From: Maylandia zebra
Lineage: Eukaryota; Chordata; Actinopteri; Cichliformes; Cichlidae
Direction of reading: 5' to 3'
Assembly: GCF_041146795.1 (NCBI RefSeq)
Contig: NC_135175.1
Span: forward strand, 36,762,669 to 36,826,668
Length of the DNA stretch: 64,000 bases
Below the pieces are notes generated by a model. It saw only the letters and a list, made by a program, of their open reading frames with translations, was not told the DNA's origin and searched no databases. This document shows positions 33,990 through 45,300 of the stretch, piece by piece (the first letter of the stretch is position 1; every line of letters begins with the position of its first letter). Both the position numbers and the translations under genes were made by a program.

Positions 33990-35439
33990 ACTCCAGTTTC
34001 CAGCAATGGCGGCCGCTACTAAGTTTTAAAATTACTCATACTAATCTTTCTGGGTCACAAAATAAACTTTTAACATATTTTCAGGCGAGAAAGTAGTTGT
34101 GTAAACATCAAATATCTGCTCGGTTTATCAAGATATCCCATATTTGCAAAAGTGCTTCGACGTTTTCAGAGGCGTCTGCTACCCACCAGCTCGACAGCTA
34201 GCCGGGAGCTCGAGGGTTACTGATGCGGCCGAGAACGGCACAACTCCCGGCACATCATTTTCAGATCACCGCGGAGTTTCGCTGCTCGGGTTAAACGTAA
34301 TATATAAGTCACTTAGACAACCTAAAAATGTTATTGTTGGGCTTTTTTCAGTGTTTTGTTTGTTCGTGAGTAAATCGGTTTGGCTGAGATTAAAGTTATT
34401 AGATTAGATAAAATAAAACTTTATTAATCCCCCGGGTGGGTTCCTCCTTGGTTTTCACACAGCTGACTAAACGTCAAACAGAAAACTTATTAAACAGAAG
34501 TATGAGACAGTCGAGAATTTACGCCAGTGTCTGGTTATATTTTAGATAGCAAGAAGCAGACGGCCGAGTTTATTAAACTCCACCGAGACAGCGGTGACGC
34601 TAATCAGAACTAGACCGTCCAATTTCACGTGTTTGTGTGTGTGTTTATACAATTGCTATTATGTTTGCACTTTATGTGTAATGTTACTGACTGCAGAGAT
34701 CAGTAAGATGTGTGTATTTTTTATTTATTAGTTTTATTTATTTAATATTATTTTTTAATTGAATGACTGTCTAGTAGTTCACAGATGTCGAAAAACTGAG
34801 TGTGGTAAAGCCACTGATTTTGTTTATGTATATTTCTGCAATCTGCACATTGTACTGACTTTCATTTTAATGTTTACACCAGGGTTCCTTGTCAGCACTT
34901 TATGCTCAGATGTTTGTAAGCTAAAAATAAACTATTGTGTATGTTCAAATATACTGTTGTGATTGAAGAAGTTAAATAAAAATGTCAGTCATCAATTCAT
35001 GCATCACCTCATGTCATCATAACAGAGGTCTGTCTTCCAGGAAAGAACAGTTTAAAATTAATGTAATATAGTATTGGCCATACTATATGATGTATTGCTT
35101 GTCTTTGTTTAATAATACAGAAGACAAAGACCTTAAAAAATAATCGCATCGCAATCGCAATATTGGGGCAAAAAATCGCAATTAGATTATTTTCTATAAT
35201 CGTTCAGCCCTAGTGAAATTTGAGGACTTTGATTGGGTGTTACTCAATAAGAAGGTACCTGTGTCTGTGTGATGCTGACATCAGCTGATAACCTCTTAAA
35301 TATGGTCACTTCTGGACACAGAAAGCAACATGGCGGCAGCAAGAGGCTCCACAACTGCGCTACAGCCATCTTTTATATACAGTCTGTCCATTTTATTAGT
35401 TTCTGTTACTAATCAAATCAAATCACGTGAGCTCAGTCT

Positions 35440-36180
35440 GTGTTGAAGCTGACTTTATTTATTTTTTGGCGTTATTCCATAGATACAGGTTGGATTATTG
35501 TAACTCCTTGTACTATGGTCTTCCCTCTTCTCTTCTTCTTCGACTGCAAACAGTCCAAAATGCAGCAGCCCGCCTTTTAACTGGTACCAGGAAATTTTGC
35601 CATATTACTCCTGTTCTAGCTAGCTTGCACTGGCTGCCCATAAAGTACCGTATTCAATTTAAAATATTACTCCTTACTTTCAAAACTATTAATAAATTAG
35701 CGCCAAGTTACCTTAGTGAACTTCTCAAACCACATACTCCTGCTAGAACACTCAGATCTGCCACTCAACTACTTCTGACCCAACCCAGATCTCGACTGAA
35801 GTCCCGGGGTGACCGTGCGTTTGCTCCGGCTGCCCCGGTACTGTGGAACACCCTTCCTCTCGACCTCCGCGCATCTGATTCCATTGCACTGTTCAAATCA
35901 CGATTAAAAACCCACTTATTCAATCTTGCCTTTCCCTCTAGTTAATATTTCTTTTATGATTTTATATCATGCACTTTTATGCTCATTTAAATTCTTGTTT
36001 GCTCTGTACCTGTTGCTTTCCTATGTATTAGTGACAGTTATCTGCTTGCATATTTAGTACTTGCTTTGGTCCTATTTCTATTATCCTCCTTCTATACTCT
36101 ATTTTACTTGTTAAGCACCTTGGCATACCCTTGGTTTTTAAGTGTGCTTTATAAATAAAGTTTATTATTATTATTATTAT
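35440..36180 (+). pseudogene. LINE 3' end (Rex1/CR1/L2-like)
   Basis: The frame to 35945 encodes RLDYCNSLYYGLPSSLLLRLQ, ITPVLASLHWLPIKYRIQFK and RSRLKSRGDRAFAPAAPVLW, the conserved end of a LINE RT protein. An AAATAAAG signal and an (ATT)n tail at 36163-36180 follow. The 5' part is missing. The tail stops about 58 bp short of the eci2 CCAAT box. Confidence 0.75.
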
Positions 36181-36237
36181 ACAGTTAGGACTGACAGGAA
36201 ACAGAGAGAGAGGAAGACATGCAGCAGTTCTCTTTAA

Positions 36238-36273
36238 CCAATGGGAAAACAGGAGATGACGGCGTGGGCGGGA
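36238..36273 (+). promoter_or_regulatory. eci2 promoter: CCAAT and GC box
   Basis: CCAAT at 36238-36242 and GTGGGCGGGA at 36264-36273, about 115-150 bp upstream of the eci2 ATG, in a CpG-richer stretch with no TATA box. Confidence 0.5.
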
Positions 36274-36386
36274 GCAGCGATGTAAACATGTTAGTCGCTG
36301 ATTAGCTCCACTGTGGCGACGCTAGTTAACCCTTCACCGCCTTAGCCCGTCCTCCCGAACCTTGGACCCCCCGGATCTGCGCTTTA

Positions 36387-39300
36387 ATGGCCGGCGTCGC
36401 GCTGAGGTGCTCCGCTGTCTGGCGCCGTGTCACATTAACAAGGTATGACCGGTGAGGCCCGCGGGGTGTTTCAGGCGGAATCAGAAGTTTAGATGCTAAC
36501 TGTAGTTAGAAAAGTCTGGAGGAAGCTAACAGTTAGCATGGCTGTTAGCACTGAGTGTCGGGGGTCTGTGGTTACCTGACCGCTAACGACACCTGTCAGA
36601 CTCAGGTGTCACACAGAGACGGGCTGAAGCTGACAGGTGCGCTGCTCGCGCTCAAAGCGGAGAAATATCAGCTGTTATATAAGCAGCTAGCTGCAGCTAG
36701 CATGGCTGCAGCTAGCCACGACCTTTGCTCCACATTCAGACATGACCTGAAGATGAGGCTCAGCTTCATCCTCTGTTCATTCAGTGAGCGGGTCACAGTT
36801 AGGGTTGCCAACTCCCTGAAAGATAAATAAGGGACACCTCGTGGCCAGGGCCGGGCGACCCAGTTGTCTTCACCCTTCCCAGTGTGGTAGCTCTTTTTTG
36901 TGTGTGAAATTATTTTTTAACCATTTGACTTGAATTTGATTTAAGCAGATGCATATTCTTTGTGATATGACCGTATGGGAAACAAATGATCATTTAGCCA
37001 TTTATTTTTAGCTCAAAATGACAACATTAACACAGTAAAACAGGTCTCTTTCTTAAACAGAAGCCTGTCATGCTTAACTTTGGAGAATATAAGTAAATCT
37101 TTCTTTAAAAGCACTCTGTCCTGCTTAACTTAAAATTATATAAATTAATAGAAAACAATAGAACAAAAATATTCTTGTAACTGTGCACATTTAGTGCATT
37201 TAGTACAATTGGCTCCAGCTGAGGTATTATTTCAGCTTTTCTAATGCTAATCAGCTGCTCCTGTTTGTAAACCCGCTTGTTCCCATGATTGCGCATCATA
37301 ACTCATCATCATTATTCATCTATGTATTACTTTTATGTATTAGTCATCTATTTGTTGTAATCATCTATCCTTGCAGTTGTTTATTACACAAAATAAATTA
37401 TATTATCACACTTCTGGCCACATAGCCCTGATATTCACTGCACATGCCCATATTAACCTTAACCAGAGGGTTTAAACAACAAACCAGTGTTTACATACCA
37501 TATCTGCTTCTGCCGTGACCTGGTGGACAAAAAATTGGTTAAGGGTTCCCCGAGCTTTCACGCCCCTCATGTTCTTCATGTGCCACCACTAGAAGCATGC
37601 CTATGGAAAAAGTGCGCCGGCACACAGTGCAGTGCGCTGTATAGGTGTTATCGTGCACTTTCCCAGCCAGGTGTTTTCCTTTTCCCATTCCTCCTTTTTT
37701 TCTTTCTCTGAGGGGAACAAACATTGCTGCTCTAACGCTGGGCTCACACTGTGCGATTTTTGGCCCATTTTGAGACGATTTGAGTCGTGCGACCGATTTG
37801 GTGATCGGCCCGATTTTGGCCTTCATCGTGCGTCGTGTAGTATACGTGGGGTAACGAGAAGCAATTAACACCTCACGACCAGCTCCCGATCATCAATCGC
37901 TCGTGAGGGTCTCACCACAGCCGCTCACACTGCTCACGCGCAAACACGTAAACGTCAGTGAAAAAGACGCAGCAGCACAGCTGTGCAGCATGTGATCTGG
38001 ACACAAGCGATGGAGGCACAACTTGTAGAACTTTGGCTCATCCGAGCCTTTTCGATGTGGCCTCACAAAATTATCACGACCACAACAACCGTGAAAATAG
38101 TTGGATTTACATGCTGCTCAATCACAGCTGCCTGATCAATGTTTTTCATTAGCAATTTAGCAAAGTTGATGGTGGTGGTGTGTCTGTGTGAGTGAAAGAC
38201 AGAGAGAGCGACAGATTTTCTGTTATAACCTTCATGTTATGGACGCACAGTGTGAGCACTCACAGGGCTCGCAAAATTTCAGAATCCCGGGTAGCCCTTC
38301 GGGCAGGGACTCTTCAGTTTTTGGTAGCCCAAAATAAATTTAAGTAGCCCGAATAAAAAAGAGAGCAATTTTTTGATTGATGTTTTGTTTCCTTTACAAT
38401 ATTATACATTAAAGTATAATATTGTAAAGGAAACAAAACATTAATCAAAAAATTGTTGAAACACAAATTACAACATTGTATAAAAATTACAATCATCAAC
38501 TCAAATACTTGGTTCTAATTGAACAGAAATTTCTATGAACTTGTAAGAACTGTGTAGGACATGAATCAGTCTGTCAGAGCCTCAATCTGACATTTCCACT
38601 GAAGTCACGGGTAAGAGACAAGTGGAACCAAGATCGAGGCCGTTTGCTTTTTGAAGTTTGCAAAGACTGCTAAATTTTGCCAGTGGTAGTTCACTCTTTG
38701 CAACATAGTAGCTGTTCTAAACAGATTTTTCAGGTTTATTTTTAGTATATTCTTTGCAATTGGTGTTTGTTCTGGGAAAGATATTGCAGACTGAGCAATA
38801 ATGCATTTCTTGCATTTCTCATGGGTTCTAATGGGGGCCTTTCTTAAAATGACTGGTCCCAGTAACAAAGGCGCTTGTCGACTCAGAAATCGAGAGAAAA
38901 CCAACAACACACCCGGCAGAACATTATGTTATTTACATGGCTGCACATAAGTGGTCCGCATGTGCGCATTCGCTGTCAAAATAAAAGACGCACCAGATAA
39001 GAAGTTGCAGCGCGCGTTTGCGTCCATATAAAAAGCTGTTGTTGTCCGCTAGAGTGGGATTTTCACGGCACATTCTGCACCACATCTCTGTGCGTTCATC
39101 ATTTGTTTGAAGCCAGCTCACCTCCTGCAACCACTTTTCCGAGAATACGTGCTTCTTTTGTGGTTCGGACTCCTTCTGACATTTGTAAAGCTGCACTTTC
39201 TTTTTGCCTTATAGTCTGATTTGTCACAACTTTTCCGTTTCGTGGTAAGCTTTTCTTTGGCTGTCACTTCTTCACCCTGACCTGTCTTATTTGGCTCAGC

Positions 39301-42300
39301 AGAACTAAAATATATATCCTGCTGCTTTTACACACACACACATAACAGTCAGCGATTCTCTGCGCGATCAACCTCTCACATGTTTAAGCTGCGGGAGATT
39401 TCACTTGTCATGTTTGCATAGTAAGCTAACGATTAATAAGACGATGTCAGAGGAATTGGTGCGCAAATTATCATCACTCACAGATCAGTGCTGTCGCTCT
39501 CTATACACAGTTCGCACGATTGCAAAGTGAAAGCAAAAAAACAAGCGCAAATTCAAACGCGATTTCAATATGTCACATATTGACAGTGGCTCACCGATAG
39601 GGCTGCCACAAACGATTATTTTGATAGTCGACTAGTCACCGATTATTCTTGCGATTAGTCGACTAATCAGATTATGCATCCATTGGACGTAAAACGTACA
39701 GATTATTGCAGCAGCAGCATCTGCTCTTATACAACTATCATTAGCTTACAGCTTTAAGTGTTTAGGGTATGTGAAACTAAAAATAAAGACAAGATGATAC
39801 TTTATTAAACTTTTAATGAAATTTCAAGTTTGAAGCCACCCGAAAACAAATATAACAAAATAGCATTTTGTGCTCAGTCCTCACAACTATATTGAACTTT
39901 GGGACTATATAGTCAGTATAGCAATCTACACGAGATTATTGTTCATAGCCAGGAAAGTTAGCTTTTCTACATGTTCTGCAGAAAGGCTTGCTCTCTTTTG
40001 AGAGCAGATGTTCCCTGCTGTGGAGAAGATCCGCTCCGATGGGGTGGAGGTTGCAGGAATGCACAGAAAAGATTTAGCTAGCTTTGATAGTGTGGGGAAA
40101 CGTCCCTCATTTTCGCTCCACCATTTAAGAGGATCATCCTTTTTAGAAACTGTGGCTTCTTTAAAGTACAGCTGAACTTCACTTCTCACAACTTGGACAT
40201 CTTGGTCCTCCTTAGATGCTTCTTCCTCATTGTCACCCTGACTGTCTGTGTCAGACTCAAGGAGGTTGTCCAGAGCAGTCTTTTCAGTTCTACCTGAACC
40301 ATTGGCTGTCTGCACTTTTGCATGCTCATGTGTCCCAGCATTTGCTTCTTTGACAGCAAGCACTTCAACAGTCCCCTGCACTCTGATGACATCTTCAGGA
40401 GCCAAAAACGTCAACTTTCTGTATCTGGTGTCCAAGGCAGCTGCGAGAATAACAGAGTTTTCTTTGTCTGCTGAGAAAGTACATATACTCCCCCATCTCT
40501 GTGTTATGCCTTTTTCTGCACTGGCAATGAAAGATTTTCCTGAGCTCGTCTCCAGTTGGCTTTGGTGTACAGCCCGTGTCAGCCCTTTGACCACCTGTGG
40601 AAGACCTGAAACCGTTGTGTACTTCTGTCCACTAAGGTAAACAGTAGCAGTCTCAAAAGGTGCCAAACCTTGCTTCAGTTCTTCAAGCAGCACCCACTGC
40701 TCTGGCTTCAAGTCGAAGTAGTGTTTCCCCCTTGGCGTTACCTCGGGATCTGAAAGAGTGGCAGTGAGAGGCCAGCGCTGTTCGAGGAGTCTTTCTATCA
40801 TGTGGAATGTACTATTCCATCTTGTACTGACATCTTGGATCAGTGTATTTTTCTTCACATTCATTTGCTCCTGTTTCATTTTTAGTCTTGTACTAGCCAG
40901 CTCGCTTCTCTTAAAGTGCTCCACTAGCTGCCTAGCAGCACCTAGTGCTCTGCTGATGGTGGTTTCTTTGAGAGCAGTATTGACTATGAGCTGGAGTGTG
41001 TGTCCAGCACAGCGGATAGAGGCCCATCCATGTTTTTCTTCAAGCAGTCGCATTGCTGCCACCATATTGGAACCACTGTCATGTACTACTGCTTTTATTT
41101 TGGCAGGCAAGATGTCAAACTTTGTTAGCACCTCTTCCATCCATGTCATTATATTGGCACCAGTATGCCTCTCCTCAAGAGGCATGGTATCAAGGATGAA
41201 GCTCTTCATCTTCCAATCTTCACTCAGGAAATGGCAAGACACACCAAGGTAGGCCTCTGTTGCACGACTGGTCCAGACATCAGCAGTCAGGGTGAAGAAA
41301 CCTTTGACACCACCAAGGGTCTGCTTTACCTAAAGATATGAGATGATTTGGAACAATAGTAAGCATTAGGGAAATATATTACAGTATATTTTTTAATTAT
41401 TAATAATGCTTGTCAGTTTATGCATTAAGATTTGAATTTACCAATTGAATAATTCAGTTACATCAAATACACTTACGTATGTTAAACAATAAACATTCAA
41501 CATATCAGTAAAAAAACAAAAACAACAACAACTTTCCATTACATGCTTTAACCAAGATTAATTTATTGGTTCCTCAGTCAGCAAGCTCTATATTATTTCA
41601 TCATGAAATGTATTAAATTCTAATACAAATTGCTATTTTGTGTTTGTGGTGTGAGAGAGTGGAGAGAAAGAGAGACCAACCTTCTCAAAGGCAGCATCAT
41701 ATTTCTTTTCCATCAATTTGGTGAAGTGGGATCGGCCTGGTAGGTAGTTATCATGGTAATGTGGGTTGAACTGCTTGATCATCTCTTTGAAACCTTGATC
41801 ATCAACCATAGACAGGGGTCTCATGTCCGTCACCAACATGTTCAAGATTGATTCAGTCAGGACATCTGCTTGCCGAGGTGTACATGTTGTTGGCTTGGTG
41901 ACAAAGTCGTCCATTGAAGACGAACGTATTTTTTTAGCAGTCCTGTAATGTTAACAGCTATTAACATAAGCAATAATAAGTAGTGCTCTCAGCGTTAATC
42001 TCGTCAATACGATGTTAAGGCGGCAAATCCCCGTTAGCGCGAAAACGCGGTGCGAGGGCTGCATGGCACTGACTAACGGGGATTTGCCGCGTTAATGCGG
42101 TTATGGCGTTAACATCATACTAACGAGATTAACGCTGACAGCACAAATAATTAGCAGCTTGCTGTTTATAATAATGTTAGCAGCTAACTAGCCAATTAGC
42201 TTACCGAGACGACTGTACCACTTCGACGTCGGATGCCACGACGTGCTTCCTTTTTAGATGCTCGTGCATCGCCGTTGTATTGCCATGGAAGGCAAGTTCC

Positions 42301-45300
42301 ATTTTGCAGATTTTGCATTGGACTTTCTTTTCTTTTGTTTGGTCAAAATGCTCCCAGACTTTCGAGTTCCGTTGCCGAGTAGCCATGATAACGGAGACTG
42401 CTGCTTCTTCTTCTTCTTCATCTTTGGCGTTTAACGGTATCCTTGTAGGTGCATTTCCGCCATCTTCTGTTTCAGTCCATTATTACACTCTTAAATCCTA
42501 CTGTTATTCCTGCACCTTTCAGGATTTTACGGCATTTAAACGATGTGTCGACTATTAAATTAGGCGTCGACGATTTTGATAGTCGACGTAATCGTGACTA
42601 GTCGACTAATCGTGGCAGCCCTACTCACCGATGCCAATGACATAATTACCCAGCTACATTTCCGAAAGAATGCAAAAGCATTGACATATATTTTTCCTTC
42701 CTACAATAGCCTGACGGGCAGAGCAGAGAGAGGTTTTGGTAGCCCGACTGGAAAAATCGCTAGCCCCGGGACGTCGGGCTAGCGATTTTGCGAGCCCTGA
42801 CTCAGGTCGCATCAGAGCATCGTGACCTATGAACTTCTAACCCCTGCGAGTCAATCGTGCAGTTTGAGCAGGAGCTGAATAACGTGACTGAAAAAATCGC
42901 ACAGTGTCTGTCCAGCTTTAGGTTTACTGTCATCCGAGACTTGCACCGCAGTGTCGGCGTTTGTTTCCCTGTTGGCCATGCTTCTTGTTGTGGTCATCTG
43001 TTGTCTTCCGGTATTTTCTCCGTAAGCGACCTTTCCTCGACCAATGAGATGAGCGGTAATCTGAATTGTCATACTCGAATTGTCATAAGTGTGCTGTCAG
43101 CTCATTGGTCACAAAGCAGGAGAGGGTCTGGGAATTATGTTTTCAAACAAAGCGTTAATTCCATTAACATTTATAGACTACTTTTGATTCTCACTGTATT
43201 ACGGGACAAAGTGCGTCCCTTATTAGCTCAATACGGGACGATTCCGTTTTTTAAGGGACGGTTGGCAACCCTAGTCACAGGTGAGCAGACAGGTGGGCTA
43301 GCATGTTATAGCTCATATTCACACTGAAGATGGAGGTTCTGCTCTTAAATGACGAAGAAGCCACAGCAATAGTCTTCATCACTGAGCTGCGCCTGTTTGG
43401 GTGAAGCTGTAGTGAAAGTGTGAGTCAGGTTAGTCATGATTGGCTCTGTAAACACTGTGTGTGCTTCTGTTTCCAGCTCAGTCCGATCCAACATTCCCAG
43501 CCTGAAGTTTCACACCACAGCGTCTCCCATGATGGGTGAGTATCATCATCATCATCATCATCATCCATGATGTTCACAGCAGCAGGAGAGCCTTCAAAGC
43601 ACAGTGAGTTATAAACAGGTGTTATTATGGGGACGGAGAGGACAGAGCCCAGAACAGGTTTGTATCATGTTTATTTCTGCTGGGATTTTAGAATCTCACA
43701 GTAAGTTCTCTGAGGAGCTCAAACAGCACATGTACTGATGATGATGATGATCGGGGACTCTTGGTGATGATGTCATTGCGTGTTTTCAGGTGTGACAGTG
43801 GAGCAGTTTGAGCAGGCGAAGAGCAAACTGTCGACGCTGAAGGACGACCCGGGCAACGAGGTCAAACTGAAGATCTACGCTCTCTTCAAACAGGTGCCAG
43901 TTCCCCACACGTTCTAGATGTTCCACACGTTCTAGATGTTCCACACGTTCTAGATGTTCCACACGTTCCACACGTTCTAGACGTTCCACACGTTCTAGAC
44001 GTTCCACACGTTCTAGATGTTCCACACGTTCCACACGTTCTAGATGTTCCACACGTTCCACACGTTCTAGATGTTCCACACGTTCCACACGTTCTAGATG
44101 TTCCACACGTTCTAGATGTTCCACACGTTCCACACGTTCTAGATGTTCCACACGTTCTAGATGTTCCACACGTTCTAGATGTTCCACACGTTCTAGATGT
44201 TCCACATGTTCCACACGTTCTAGATGTTCCACATTCAGACATTTGGTGTTCTGGAAATTTCTCACGTGGAGCTTTTCAAAGCAGGTTTTTAATTGGTTAA
44301 TCCAGATTTGTCAAACCTTTTTTAAAAAAATAAATAAATCATGTCCTCCTTTAAAAAAAAGTATTGGCTTAAAAAAATGATACTTATGAAAACTTCATAA
44401 AACTGAGTCTAATTTTCAGTAACCTCAGTGTAAAAAAACTAATTTAATTGGTGTTACTGTGGGACTGATTAGATTTGGTAGTGAAGGAAAATATAAGTCG
44501 CTCCATCTTGTTACTGAGCTTCACTGCTGCCACCTGCCAGATTCTTACGCCAGCTGTGGGGCCAGCTGTGGGGTCAGCTGTGGGGTCAGCAGCTGCTTCT
44601 GCTCCTTCTTCAGCAATCTGTCGTCCCGGTTTGAGACGTGAGTAAAACTGTGCTCAGCGTTCAGATGTGGGAGCGTGCTGATCTCCTGTCATTGGCTGGA
44701 GTCTTGCGTGTGCCGCTAACAGCTGCTTTCTCCGCAAACTAAGAAGAGCAGGAGCACCAGCCCCCATCATGTACACTTTCTACAGAGGCACCATCGAGAG
44801 CATCCTGTCGAGCTGCATCACTGTGTGGTTTGGAGCCTGCAATGCGTCCTGTCATAGAACCCTCCAACGCATAGTGAGGGCTGCAGAGAGGATCATTGGT
44901 GTCTCTCTCCCCTCCCTCCAGGACATTTACAGCACCCGTCTCACTAAAAAAGCCCTTTGCATAGCGGCTGATCCCACGCACCCAATGCAAAGCTTCTTCA
45001 AGCTGCTGCCGTCGGGGAGGAGACTGCGGAGTCTCCAGGCCAGGACCAGCAGGCTGAAGGACAGCTTCATCCATCAGGCTGTCAGGAAGCTTAACTCCCT
45101 CCCGATTCTGCCCCCTCTCCCCTCTCTCCTCCATGGTCTCACTGAACTCTGTCACACACACACACACACACACAGACACACACACACACACACTCTCTGA
45201 CTCACTCACTGGCCTGCACCAGTTACCAGTCACTTTGTGGAGCATTGGACTGCCACTACCTCATAAGACTTTGTTGTTACACTATCTCATACCGTACACT

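Larger units (their letters stand above)
31835..35212. mobile_element. hAT transposon (nonautonomous) with a LINE inside
   Basis: Ends TAGGGCTGAACGAT and ATCGTTCAGCCCTA are inverted repeats. The 8-bp target duplication GTGAAATT is perfect (31827-31834, 35213-35220). About 1.5 kb remains if the LINE is removed. No hAT transposase motifs were seen in the element's own sequence. Confidence 0.9.
31600..35395 (+). repeat. Dispersed repeat F, split by a hAT
   Basis: The piece 31600-31834 (GGTGGATGGTGACACAGGTG, AGCTGCTAGCTGTCTGCTAG, TGTGGTAACAGAGC) continues at 35221 and ends near ATATACAGTCTGTCC at 35395. Other copies are at 53215-53425 and, inverted, 57305-57460. Its class is not known; no coding region. 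Confidence 0.6.
39598..42623 (-). mobile_element. Complete, possibly autonomous hAT transposon (level 4)
   Basis: 3026 bp with inverted ends TAGGGCTGCCAC and GTGGCAGCCCTA and a perfect 8-bp target duplication CTCACCGA (39590-39597, 42624-42631). Subterminal GTCGACTA motifs recur at both ends and may be transposase binding sites. It holds an unbroken three-exon transposase gene on the minus strand. Confidence 0.92.
38263..42799. mobile_element. hAT-like element (level 3)
   Basis: Ends CAGGGCTCGCAAAAT and ATTTTGCGAGCCCTG are perfect 15-bp inverted repeats. Both flanks read ACTCA (38258-38262 and 42800-42804), a 5-bp target duplication, shorter than the usual 8 for hAT. It carries a hAT-type zinc-finger exon remnant. 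Confidence 0.75.
37733..42915. mobile_element. Inverted-repeat DNA element (level 2)
   Basis: The left end GCTGGGCTCACACTGTGCGA and a right end whose complement is GCTGGACAGACACTGTGCGA share CACTGTGCGATTTTT, and repeats of GTGCGACC/ATCGTG type lie just inside. The exact ends and target duplication could not be fixed. The halves rejoin around GAGCACTCAGGTCGCAT when level 3 is removed. Confidence 0.6.
36800..43273. mobile_element. Outermost hAT-like element in eci2 intron 1 (level 1)
   Basis: Ends TAGGGTTGCCAAC and GTTGGCAACCCTA are inverted repeats followed by further similarity (AAGGGAC blocks). Flanks GTCACAGT (36792-36799) and GTCACAGG (43274-43281) are an 8-bp target duplication with one mismatch. 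Its own sequence is 36800-37730 and 42910-43273; the rest is inserted. Confidence 0.8.

Noticed and set aside
43901..44232. CRISPR-like regular repeats
   Set aside because: Contiguous tandem units with no unique spacers, in a vertebrate intron.
43786..44265. Glu-Arg-Val-His-Leu repeat proteins on the minus strand
   Set aside because: Translation of the 18-bp minisatellite in eci2 intron 3.
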